Both the position numbers and the translations under genes were made by a program. A stretch of DNA of 41,827 bases, from positions 1 to 41,827 of the IMG/VR virus record IMGVR_UViG_3300036782_000148. One strand, 5' to 3'. The notes under the pieces are model-generated. The model searched no databases. It was not told the origin of the DNA and worked only from the letters and a program-made list of their open reading frames with translations. Source of the DNA: a virus. Shown piece after piece: positions 35,133-41,827 of this stretch. Each line of letters begins with the position of its first letter. Positions within the stretch are counted from its first letter, which is position 1.

Positions 35133-36501
35133 CCTGCGGCGGGAACGGGTCTGCGGTGTGCTGACCGGTGAGCAACTGGGCGACGAGATCCGTAGAAGCG
35201 CTCTTATCGCGCATCTTCCGCCACGCCTGCACATCGAACGAGGTAACGCCCGGTACACGCTCCCACAGAGCCTCAGCGGGAACGCCGAGCATCTGAGACA
35301 GCTTGCCCAACGCGTCAACCGTCGCGGACAACGAGCGAGCCTCAGCGTCATGCCACACGATCCGTGCGTCTGTGTCGCCTGCGCGGTCGTCTTGTCCCTC
35401 AACCTCAGCGGCTAGCCGTAGAACCTGTTCCCAGCTTTCGCCGAACATCAGTTGCCGCTCATGCACCTTGCGGGATAGCCCAGACTCAGCAGCCGTAAGC
35501 GCGTCGGCCGAAATGTTGACCATTCCGCCGAGTAGGTAATGGGGCGGAACCTGCGCAATCGCGCTCATGGCCTTAACCGCAGCCTCACGAGACGAGAGGT
35601 AGCCGGTTAGGTCCGTCTGTTCAAACTCCCCAAACTTGACATCCTTGTTTTCGACCATCCACAGCCGGTCAACGGCAGCGCGGAAAGTCTCGACAGGATG
35701 ACCGGTCTTAGGGTCGCGCGGAATGCTAATGCCGGTCGCCCAACGCTGCCGGAATGCCGAGTAAGACTCAGCAATCTTCATATTCAGCGTGGTTTCATTG
35801 AGCCGATCCTGAATCGGAATCAGGGGGAAGACTTCCCCAAGCTCATGGGGGCGCGTGTCCGGCGCATCGGCCCACCGGTTCCGGAACGGCACGATAGGGC
35901 AGCGCGTAAGTCCGTGCGGCTGCACAGAGACAACCTGCCACGTCTCGCGGTTATCGTGCTCGCCCTCGGGGGTCGTGACCTCGGTAACGGCGTAGTCGTC
36001 CCACACCTGCCACCGCTCAAGCGTCTTGCCCTCGGCAACCTTGACGCGCCCCATGTAACGGATAGCGCCGTCTAGCCACTCGCTATCAGGTTCGGCAGAG
36101 ACGCCAGTCACAGACAGCGGGGACATGGGCCGGATGGCCGGTCCGTTGTCCCCAGGGGTAACGGCAACGTAGCTACGGCCGAACGTGAGCGCAGCACGGT
36201 GCACGGCGTTCTGTCGGCTGTCTAGCTGATTCGCTGCCCAGTAGCCCCACGGCTCTAGGTCGTCAGGGTTCTTGGTGCTGCGGTAGCCCTCAACGCGAAG
36301 GTTCTGCGCAACAACGCCGACGATCAGCGGTAGCCAATTCTCAAGCGACCGCGCGACGAGACGCCGGAACTCTGCCTCAGCACGCTTGGGCAAGTACGGC
36401 GCATCCTGAATGCCCCTCATGTACTTGTCCACGCGGATTAGTTCCGGCATCTCTGCCTTGCGCTGAGCTAGCCCCATGGCTAGCAGCGTCTTTGGGTCCA
36501 T
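35110..36501 (-). CDS. Portal protein (SPP1 gp6-like)
   Basis: 463 aa. LPLIVGVVAQNLRVEGYR, GRSYVAVTPGDNGPAIRPMSPLSVTG, HELGEVFPLIPIQDRLNETTLNMKIAESYSAFRQRWATG and AIAQVPPHYLLGG are conserved portal segments; the ring of 12 forms the DNA channel. ATG at 36501 (MDPKTLLAMG) is preferred; a GGGAG lies 11-12 nt upstream. Palindrome copy 19 is 28 nt upstream of the start. Confidence 0.92.
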   Translation of the reverse strand: MDPKTLLAMGLAQRKAEMPELIRVDKYMRGIQDAPYLPKRAEAEFRRLVARSLENWLPLIVGVVAQNLRVEGYRSTKNPDDLEPWGYWAANQLDSRQNAVHRAALTFGRSYVAVTPGDNGPAIRPMSPLSVTGVSAEPDSEWLDGAIRYMGRVKVAEGKTLERWQVWDDYAVTEVTTPEGEHDNRETWQVVSVQPHGLTRCPIVPFRNRWADAPDTRPHELGEVFPLIPIQDRLNETTLNMKIAESYSAFRQRWATGISIPRDPKTGHPVETFRAAVDRLWMVENKDVKFGEFEQTDLTGYLSSREAAVKAMSAIAQVPPHYLLGGMVNISADALTAAESGLSRKVHERQLMFGESWEQVLRLAAEVEGQDDRAGDTDARIVWHDAEARSLSATVDALGKLSQMLGVPAEALWERVPGVTSFDVQAWRKMRDKSASTDLVAQLLTGQHTADPFPPQDGGPVGG

Positions 36502-36528
36502 GTTTGCGGGTCTCCCTGTGGCCGGAAG

Positions 36529-36550
36529 CACCTAGGAACGTTCCCAGGTG
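36529..36550. repeat. Palindrome copy 19 (one change)
   Basis: One change (CCCAGG), same variant as copy 3. In the gap between large terminase and portal. Confidence 0.9.
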
Positions 36551-36569
36551 CTAGGGGTAGGTGCCCGCG

Positions 36570-38189
36570 CTAGAACCCCCAAACGGTAGCGTCGCCGGGC
36601 TTGGTGCGTTTCTCGAACACGCCTGCCTCAATGGCCTTACGGCGTGCCTCGCGTGCCAGCACAAGAGCGGCGGCAGCGTCCACCTTGCGGTCAGACTCGC
36701 GCGATTCCTTGCCAAAGCTCACGCCATACGCGTTCGGGCGACGACGAGCGTTTTTCAGGTGGGTAACTAGGCGCGGGTCGTCAGCAACGGTCAATGACCG
36801 ATCCTCGAAAGCTGCAACCGTCGATTCAGCAGCAGCGGTAAAATCCTTGACCCTGCGCCGCATGTCGAACGCGACGGAATGACCGGGGGATGCCTTGGTA
36901 AACAGCGTCTCGCGGTAGTCCTCGGCCCACCGGTCTACGTAGCCCTCAAAGAACGCTAGGTCAGCGAAGAACGCCACAACGTCCCAGCGTTCAAAGGCCG
37001 TTCGTACGGCAGTGTCTACCGCCTCGCGGTCAACCTCCCACCCGTGACCGTCCGGGCCGTCCGGCTTCTGCCAGATGCCTAGCGGCCAACTGTGGCCGGT
37101 GCTCACGTCGCAGGCGATCAACGCTGTTGCGTCATGCCCGCGCGAGCCATCGAAGCCAAGCGTGATCATCTCGCCATCGTCGGGCAAGTCCATACGTGCT
37201 GCGGCGGCATCAACGTCTAGCGGCTCTAGCCACGCGTCCGAGGATGCGACCACTTGGTTTAGGTAGAACCTGCGCTTTTCCTGCGGGTCCGCCGTCGGGT
37301 CGTAAATCTCGGCCATGAGCCGATCAAGGTCAACCCACGTGGAATCGCCGTAAGCGGCCCTAAGACCGCCTCGCACGGCTTCCGGGTCCGATGGTTCCCA
37401 AGACTCCGCCGGAGCCTCTACACAGTCGTACAGGACGTCATCTAGGCCACCGTCAGACTTGCGCGCTAGGTGCGCTTCGTACTCGGCGCGGCCTACCGTC
37501 TCTTCGCTGGGATCGTGCGCGTTCGTCGTGAGAACAGCGCGACCACCCACCTTGGCAAGATTTCGCTTGATGACCTGAATCATCTTTTGGCCACCCTGCG
37601 AGTACAGCCAATGATGGATTTCGTCCCCAACCACGAAATTCGGTCGGGCACCCTCAAGCGAGGCAGACGACGCGGTAACCGGCTCAATCTTGCCGATACC
37701 GTGGTTGAACTGAATCAACGTCTTGCCGGGGTCAATGCCATAGTCGGCAACGGCCGGACCCTCAGCGAGCATTCCGCGCACCGGCTCAAGGGTGTTCATG
37801 ACCTGTTGATACGAAACAGCGGCCATCTGCACCCAAGGGGCGTTACGGCGTTTCCCGCTGGGGTTCCAGTTACCGAACGGGTCAATGACACCGGGGCCGT
37901 CAGGGTCCACCACGCACGGGCCGACAAACTCAATCAGCGCGAATGCGCCGAGCAAGGGGGACTTTCCCCACCCCTTTGAACGTCGCAGAACACCCATGCG
38001 GTAAAGAAACTTGTTGTTGTCGTCCAGCGCGTAAAACCAGACCAAGAAACGGACTTGTTCACGCGTGAAAACGAACGGCTCGCCCGCTCGGGGGCCGTCC
38101 GGCTGTCGGACATAGCGGAGCGTCCACGCGAGGATGTGCCACCCTAGGGACCGCTTAGGCCAACCATCGGGAAGATTGCCAGTCTGCAC
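36570..38189 (-). CDS. Terminase large subunit
   Basis: 539 aa. ATPase motifs: RRSKGWGKSPL (Walker A-like), FVVGDEIHHW (Walker B/catalytic Glu), LTTNAHDP (coupling motif). Nuclease domain: MITLGFDGSRGHDATALIACD, FADLAFFEGYVDRW and the late ESDRKVDAAAALVLA. It packages DNA into proheads and cuts it. GTG at 38189 with GGGAGG. Follows the small terminase by 14 nt. Confidence 0.95.
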   Translation of the reverse strand: MQTGNLPDGWPKRSLGWHILAWTLRYVRQPDGPRAGEPFVFTREQVRFLVWFYALDDNNKFLYRMGVLRRSKGWGKSPLLGAFALIEFVGPCVVDPDGPGVIDPFGNWNPSGKRRNAPWVQMAAVSYQQVMNTLEPVRGMLAEGPAVADYGIDPGKTLIQFNHGIGKIEPVTASSASLEGARPNFVVGDEIHHWLYSQGGQKMIQVIKRNLAKVGGRAVLTTNAHDPSEETVGRAEYEAHLARKSDGGLDDVLYDCVEAPAESWEPSDPEAVRGGLRAAYGDSTWVDLDRLMAEIYDPTADPQEKRRFYLNQVVASSDAWLEPLDVDAAAARMDLPDDGEMITLGFDGSRGHDATALIACDVSTGHSWPLGIWQKPDGPDGHGWEVDREAVDTAVRTAFERWDVVAFFADLAFFEGYVDRWAEDYRETLFTKASPGHSVAFDMRRRVKDFTAAAESTVAAFEDRSLTVADDPRLVTHLKNARRRPNAYGVSFGKESRESDRKVDAAAALVLAREARRKAIEAGVFEKRTKPGDATVWGF

Positions 38190-38203
38190 CGGTCAACCTC
38201 CCT

Positions 38204-38665
38204 CTAGCCGGTAAACATCTCCTTGTACGCGCTCAGGTCAAGCACGGCAGCGCTAGGGCCCTCAGCGGGCTTGGTCTGCGCTGTGCTGGTCATCCGGCCC
38301 CGTAGCCGGTCAAGATGCGTCGCACCTAGTAGGGATTCGTTTTGGCGAATCTCCTTGATGATCTCCAGTGCGGCGCGCATCTTCCGCGTGTCCTCGGCAT
38401 TCGCTGACACGGTAAGTCTGTGGTAGCTGTCCACCAGCGGGAGGAGCGCCAAGAGACGCTGCCAATCCGTCGCGGTGAAGTGCGCAGCCTGCCCGCTCTC
38501 GGTCCACGTGGACCACCAATCACGCGTGCCCTTAAGCCAACGCTTGGGGGTCGGGAGTGGGGGAGCGGCTACGCCGTCCAGCGGGGGAGCGTCGGTGTCT
38601 GCGCCGAACGTGTCGGCGTTCCGCCTGCGGGCATTCTCCTTGGGCGGTGGCCCGAATCCTGCCAC
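38204..38665 (-). CDS. Terminase small subunit
   Basis: 153 aa. GTG at 38665 with GAGGGGG. Proline-rich N-terminus, then WWSTWTESGQAAHFTATDWQRLLALLPLVDSY and RKMRAALEIIKEIRQNESLLGATHLDRLRGRM, typical of P27/actinophage-type small terminases with a helical oligomerisation part. It recognises the packaging site. Directly upstream lies a non-coding stretch. Confidence 0.85.
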   Translation of the reverse strand: MAGFGPPPKENARRRNADTFGADTDAPPLDGVAAPPLPTPKRWLKGTRDWWSTWTESGQAAHFTATDWQRLLALLPLVDSYHRLTVSANAEDTRKMRAALEIIKEIRQNESLLGATHLDRLRGRMTSTAQTKPAEGPSAAVLDLSAYKEMFTG

Positions 38666-38839
38666 GCTGTCACCCCCTCGCGCGTGTGCGCGCGTATTGA
38701 GAACCTAGGGCCGAACCTTCCAGACCCGTACACGAACAAGGCTGCTATTGGCCCCCGGTCAGCGTGATTATCAAAAGGGGGGCACCCCCCACCCTTTCGC
38801 TAAAAACTTCACGCGGGGTAACTTGCAACATTGATTTTT
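38666..38839. other. Non-coding stretch, possible packaging (cos) region
   Basis: A 174-nt gap between the HNH and small terminase genes. It contains alternating purine-pyrimidine DNA (CGCGCGTGTGCGCGCG type, about 38680-38696), a GGGGGGCACCCCCC dyad (38777-38790) that may act as terminator with TTTT on the minus strand, and no ORF. cos sites of HK97-like phages lie at this place; assignment is positional only. Confidence 0.4.
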
Positions 38840-39220
38840 TCACTCTTCGTGATCGCGTTGCGCGTTCAACATTGCTTGTCTCATCGAACCGCTTTGTTCG
38901 CGCTCTCGCTCGCGCTTGGGTTGCTTAGCGGTCTTGGCTTGCGCTCCTTCACGAGCGCTCTTACGCGCGTGATGAAAGCGGCACAGCGCTTGCAGGTTCG
39001 ATGGGTTGTGGTTGTCGCCATGCTCGATGTGGTCAACGTCAGACGCAGGCATACCGCATAGCGTGCCAGTGTCCACCCGTACCCACTGGCATAGCCAACG
39101 GTCACGAGCAAGCACAGCAGCACGGCGCGTACGCCAGTCCACCGGTAGGCGACCCCTACGCGTGGACCCTGACCAACCACCAGGGGCACCCAAGATAAGC
39201 ACCCCCGTATGTACAACCAC
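38840..39220 (-). CDS. HNH endonuclease next to terminase
   Basis: About 126 aa from GTG 39220 (an inner GTG is possible). GSTRRGRLPVDWRTRRAAVLARDRWLCQ leads into SDVDHIEHGDNHNPSNLQALCRFHH, a full HNH signature with the zinc pair C (WLC, LC). HNH proteins encoded beside terS in HK97-type phages are required for cos cleavage together with the terminase, so this is probably a packaging nuclease rather than a homing enzyme. Its C-terminus is highly charged. Confidence 0.9.
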   Translation of the reverse strand: MVVHTGVLILGAPGGWSGSTRRGRLPVDWRTRRAAVLARDRWLCQWVRVDTGTLCGMPASDVDHIEHGDNHNPSNLQALCRFHHARKSAREGAQAKTAKQPKREREREQSGSMRQAMLNAQRDHEE

Positions 39221-39264
39221 CTGCCGTATAGGGGCCCCCTAAAGAAAGGACCCCCCGTATGTGT

Positions 39265-39345
39265 ACCCGCTGAGGGATTCGAACCCCCACGCCTTACGGC
39301 AACGCGTCCTAAGCGCGTCGTGTCTCCCAGTTCCACCAAGCGGGC
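39265..39345 (-). tRNA. tRNA-Leu (anticodon TAG)
   Basis: Minus strand. Acceptor GCCCGCT pairs with AGCGGGT (first pair G-U); anticodon stem ACGCG/CGCGT around loop CTTAGGA, anticodon TAG; long variable arm GCCGTAAGGC; T-arm GGGGG-TTCGAAT-CCCTC type. CCA is not encoded. Reads CUA (and wobble CUN) leucine codons, rare in high-GC hosts. Confidence 0.93.
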
Positions 39346-39559
39346 TTAAGGGTTACTCGCCGCTCACTTTGCTAGGGACTAGCTAGCCAGTGTTGAGCCG
39401 GTTTCACCCAGGGTGCATATCGTCGCGCCAGTCACGGCCCTATTGTCTGCACCGGTCTTTGGCACCTAGGAACGTTCCTAGGTGGATAGGCAGGCGAACC
39501 ACTTCACCCCTGCCACGGGCACCCCGACAACAATACGCATTCGGTGCCGTTCCTGACGC
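39346..39559. other. Spacer between the two tRNA genes
   Basis: 214 nt without an ORF worth calling. It holds palindrome copy 20 at 39463-39484; nothing else recognised. Confidence 0.6.
39463..39484. repeat. Palindrome copy 20 (perfect)
   Basis: Perfect copy between tRNA-Asn and tRNA-Leu. Confidence 0.95.
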
Positions 39560-39630
39560 TGGTCTGCCTGGACTCGAACCAGGAACCCCCGGATTAACAA
39601 TCCGGTGCTCTGCCGATTGAGCTACAAACC
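39560..39630 (-). tRNA. tRNA-Asn (anticodon GTT)
   Basis: Minus strand. Acceptor GGTTTGT/GCAGACC, D-arm GCTC-AATCGGCA-GAGC, anticodon stem CCGGA/TCCGG around TTGTTAA (anticodon GTT), T-arm CCTGG-TTCGAGT-CCAGG, discriminator A. CCA not encoded. Confidence 0.94.
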
Positions 39631-39635
39631 ACTAT

Positions 39636-39690
39636 GGCCCCGATGTGCTCTACCGTCGGAGAGAGGGAACGGGAGTCGAACACCGGGGCC
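39636..39690 (-). other. tRNA-like inverted repeat element
   Basis: On the minus strand a 7-bp acceptor-like stem GGCCCCG...CGGGGCC with discriminator-like A encloses a GTTCGACTCC (T-arm-like) and later a GGTAGAGCA (D-arm-like) segment, in reverse of normal tRNA order; no anticodon stem. Total 55 nt. Arms can be extended to about 10 of 12 matching bases. A tRNA relic or a recombination dyad are both possible. Confidence 0.35.
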
Positions 39691-39743
39691 GGTGAGGGGC
39701 GCTCGGTCCACCGTGTGAATGTGCGGCAATCACCCTCACTCAT

Positions 39744-39765
39744 AAGAGAGTGAGTCAGTTAAGCG
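39744..39765 (-). promoter_or_regulatory. Directional element copy 6 (diverged)
   Basis: Minus strand CGCTTAACT, GA, CTCACTCTCTT. It is the only copy not upstream of a replication or nucleotide gene; it precedes tRNAs and the late operon. Confidence 0.55.
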
Positions 39766-39866
39766 CTACAGCGGGGGAGGGGCGCGGCGCGCTGTGTAGT
39801 AGTGCTGTAGTGACTTACACTCCGGGATTGCCATTGAGGTGTTACAAGAGAAACGTAGATGTGGTG

Positions 39867-39887
39867 CAGAAATACACTTCCTACACT
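39867..39887. repeat. 21-bp repeat, copy B
   Basis: Identical to 16216-16236. Confidence 0.85.
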
Positions 39888-39981
39888 AGAGATCATGTTT
39901 TCGCAGGTCAGAGGCTTATGGAGTGTTCCGGCTCGAATGTAGGAATGCACCTCGCCCCCGTGCGCTGTCCGCAGGAACAAC

Positions 39982-40015
39982 GAAAAACGGCCACGGGGTG
40001 ATTTCCCGTGACCGT
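39982..40015 (-). terminator. Rho-independent terminator of the integrase gene
   Basis: Minus strand ACGGTCACGGG...CCCGTGGCCGT followed by TTTTCG, about 30 nt after the integrase stop. Confidence 0.85.
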
Positions 40016-40045
40016 TCCGTGATTCTCAAGTGTGGCGTAGATCAC

Positions 40046-41827
40046 CTACGCCGCGTGTGCGTAGTCGTGCCATTCCGGCGCGCTTGCCCACTCGATATCG
40101 ACTCGCGCCCCCGTGTCGTACTCCACCCAGCGATGCCCGCCCCTCTTGACTGCCTTACGAACCGTGATCCGCTCTACGAACAGCGTGATGAACTCTCGCC
40201 GCTCGTCCCGCGTCGCGCTGTACCACCACGATCCGGGCCCGATCGGGTCTGTGTCGTCTGCCGGTAGCCACTCGCCGTAGGGGAGATCCGGCGTTTCAGA
40301 CTCGCCGATCTCGGCCAATCGCGCGTCAGCAGCGCTCAAACGGTCCTCTAGCTTGCGCTCGGACTGTCGGAACCGCTTACGGCCGATCTCGCTGCGGAAC
40401 CCTCCTGCGTCGCGCTCGTCGTAAAGCTCCTCAAGGCCCCGTACGGCGTCCGCGCGCTCTGCGAGCAAGGAACTACGCTCCTGCGCTGTCTCGGGGCTCT
40501 GACGGAGCCTCCCAAAGCGTCGCGCAGCCTCAGCGAGAACGCCGGAAACCTCGGGGTCCTCCTCGCCTGCCTGGATGAGCGCGAACACGCGCCGTGCAAC
40601 GTATTCGTCTAGGTACGGCTGAGCGATCGTGTTATACCCGCTGTGTTCGCCCGGTCCGCCGATCTTGCTACCGCGCGTGCACCGGTAATTGGGCTTCTGT
40701 GCGCTGTCCTCGGTCGCCCCGTTGTTGAGCCCGCCCATGGGTCGCGCACATTCGCACGTCGTGATTGCGTTGCCCTCAAGGGTGCGGAGACCGGACAGCA
40801 GCGAGCCGCCCCGGTTGAGTCCGCGTCCACGTCCACGGCCGTCTAGCCACGCTTGCAGCTCGTACCAGTCGGCGCGGGGGATGATCTCGGTTCCGTCGCC
40901 AAAGGGCACGGGTTCCATGGTTTCCGGGTCGCGAACGATCGTGTATCCGGCGACTTTGGTTGTGGGCTCGCCGGTCTTCTGGTTCGTGCCGTACACCGGC
41001 TCTGCGTCCATGCCGGAAATGCGCGGGTCCATGAGAATGCGTTTCAGCGTGCCAACGAGCCACCGCGAGTTAGCGCGTTTCTTGCCGGTCCGTGCTCCTC
41101 GGGTGGGGTACTCGTCGGGATGCTCGTTCATGTGGTTACAAATGCCGGACAGCGAACCGGGGCTAGCGCCGTTCTTGGCCTTGACGGGTGCGTGCATGTG
41201 CTCGCGGATACGGTCCCACGCGGAGCGGATCAATTCCGCCTCAGCGTCCATGACGCGCGGTACCTGAATGGCGATTTTGCGTGTCTGGCCGTTCTCGTCG
41301 GTCTCGTACGCGCTGTCAGGCTCAAGGTAGAACCCGAACGGCGCGGTACCGCCGACGTACCCGCCATGCTTGCGCGCCTTCTTCTTTGCGCTGGATACCG
41401 CCTCGCTCTTGTTCTTGCTTTCGCGGTACGAGCCGTCAAGGCGCACGATTAGCGTGATTAGGTCCCCGAGGTTGTCTTTTCGGAACACGCCCTCATTGAT
41501 GCTGACGATCGTTACGCCGATGTTCAGAAGCTCCATAAGGAGGGGGAGCGATTCCGAGGGGTCACGGCGCGTCAGTCGGGAAATGTAGTAAACGATAATC
41601 ATGTTCAACTGTCCGGCGCGGCAGTCGGCAACGAGCCGGTTAAAGTCGGGCCGTTCTACGCCGTCCTTGAACGCGCTAATACCAAGATCCTCATAGACGC
41701 GAATCTGCGTCGCCTGCCTGCGCCGTGCCTCGGCGATACCTAGTTCCCGCTGGTCAGCGGTGCTTACCTCGCTGCCGTTCTCCCGCTTGTCCGACTGTCG
41801 GCCGTAGACTCCGGCGTGAATGGCCAT
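40046..41827 (-). CDS. int: Large serine integrase
   Basis: 593 aa. The catalytic domain begins AGVYGRQSD with the nucleophile Ser12 and the arginines of YYISRLTRR (about residues 81-88); IVSINEGVF is also typical. The recombinase domain runs about 160-330 (GGTAPFGFYLEPDSA, RWLVGTLKRILMDPRISG), then a zinc ribbon (CECARPMGG at 358-366, YRC at 381-383) and a coiled coil at about 440-520 that controls synapsis. It integrates the phage at attB without host factors; the Gp3-like protein at 14386-15102 is the candidate excision partner. The start ATG is exactly the last base of the window, so upstream signals are not visible. It has its own terminator. Confidence 0.97.
   Translation of the reverse strand: MAIHAGVYGRQSDKRENGSEVSTADQRELGIAEARRRQATQIRVYEDLGISAFKDGVERPDFNRLVADCRAGQLNMIIVYYISRLTRRDPSESLPLLMELLNIGVTIVSINEGVFRKDNLGDLITLIVRLDGSYRESKNKSEAVSSAKKKARKHGGYVGGTAPFGFYLEPDSAYETDENGQTRKIAIQVPRVMDAEAELIRSAWDRIREHMHAPVKAKNGASPGSLSGICNHMNEHPDEYPTRGARTGKKRANSRWLVGTLKRILMDPRISGMDAEPVYGTNQKTGEPTTKVAGYTIVRDPETMEPVPFGDGTEIIPRADWYELQAWLDGRGRGRGLNRGGSLLSGLRTLEGNAITTCECARPMGGLNNGATEDSAQKPNYRCTRGSKIGGPGEHSGYNTIAQPYLDEYVARRVFALIQAGEEDPEVSGVLAEAARRFGRLRQSPETAQERSSLLAERADAVRGLEELYDERDAGGFRSEIGRKRFRQSERKLEDRLSAADARLAEIGESETPDLPYGEWLPADDTDPIGPGSWWYSATRDERREFITLFVERITVRKAVKRGGHRWVEYDTGARVDIEWASAPEWHDYAHAA

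Larger units (their letters stand above)
39691..40045 (-). promoter_or_regulatory. Regulatory region B between integrase and tRNAs
   Basis: Holds directional element copy 6 (39744-39765), TACAC/GTGTAG repeats (about 39791-39825), the 21-bp repeat copy B (39867-39887) and the integrase terminator. No gene is seen. It matches region A at 16084-16243 in component order. As DNA next to a serine integrase it could also contain attP, but no site can be defined from sequence alone. Confidence 0.55.

Noticed and set aside
39640-39740. Third standard tRNA gene next to tRNA-Asn
   Set aside because: There is a TTCGA-like loop but no matching T-stem and no anticodon arm, so it is listed only as a tRNA-like element.

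Overview
The window looks like an almost complete temperate siphophage genome of an actinobacterium, most likely a Streptomyces phage. Reasons: every convincing gene lies on the minus strand; GTG and TTG starts are frequent; Shine-Dalgarno sites are of the AGGAG/GAAGG type; GC is high but below that of a Streptomyces chromosome; and a large serine integrase is present together with a family A DNA polymerase, a primase-helicase and a long-tail head/tail module. Reading along transcription means reading from high to low coordinates. The right edge is exactly the integrase ATG and the left edge cuts a gene, so the record was probably opened on a circular map.

Layout in transcription order. 41.8-40.0 kb: serine integrase and its terminator. 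40.0-39.2 kb: regulatory DNA, tRNA-Asn(GTT) and tRNA-Leu(TAG). 39.2-38.2 kb: HNH endonuclease, a non-coding stretch that may hold cos, and small terminase. 38.2-30.7 kb: large terminase, portal, MuF-like head protein, scaffold, HK97-fold major capsid, four head-tail connector/tail completion proteins and the major tail protein. 30.6-21.3 kb: tail chaperone pair with a -1 frameshift signal, tape measure, distal tail and baseplate proteins, a collagen-like fibre. 21.2-19.9 kb: amidase endolysin and holin. 19.8-8.4 kb: dNMP kinase, endonuclease VII-like gene, an unknown 339-aa protein, small zinc-ribbon proteins, RecB/Cas4-like exonuclease, a Gp3-like protein that is a candidate recombination directionality factor, HNH endonuclease, primase-helicase, DNA polymerase. 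8.0-6.2 kb: a sigma-like factor, a frame-disrupted HNH gene and tiny acidic genes. 6.1-3.9 kb: a tightly overlapping operon with ThyX and dCMP deaminase. 3.8-1.4 kb: an array of very small genes, each with its own promoter, leader and terminator. 1.2-0 kb: an overlapping operon of unknown genes running off the left edge.

Three repeat families tie the genome together. (1) Twenty copies of a 22-bp palindrome (half-site CACCTAGGAAC followed by its reverse complement; 15 perfect, five with one change) lie in gaps between genes or at gene ends over the whole genome, some directly beside sigma70-type promoters. The arrangement recalls phiC31 conserved inverted repeats and L5 stoperators, but no matching repressor is recognisable. 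(2) Six copies of a 22-bp directional element (GCTTWACC followed by CTCACTCWCTG) precede the sigma-like gene, primase, exonuclease, Gp3-like and kinase genes and the tRNA/late region, suggesting a phage-specific promoter or activator site. (3) Six copies of a leader element (GCCGAACGG, AACAC, GCCGAACGG) sit in the 5' leaders of the small-gene array. These layers look like an undescribed global control system and are the main points of interest.
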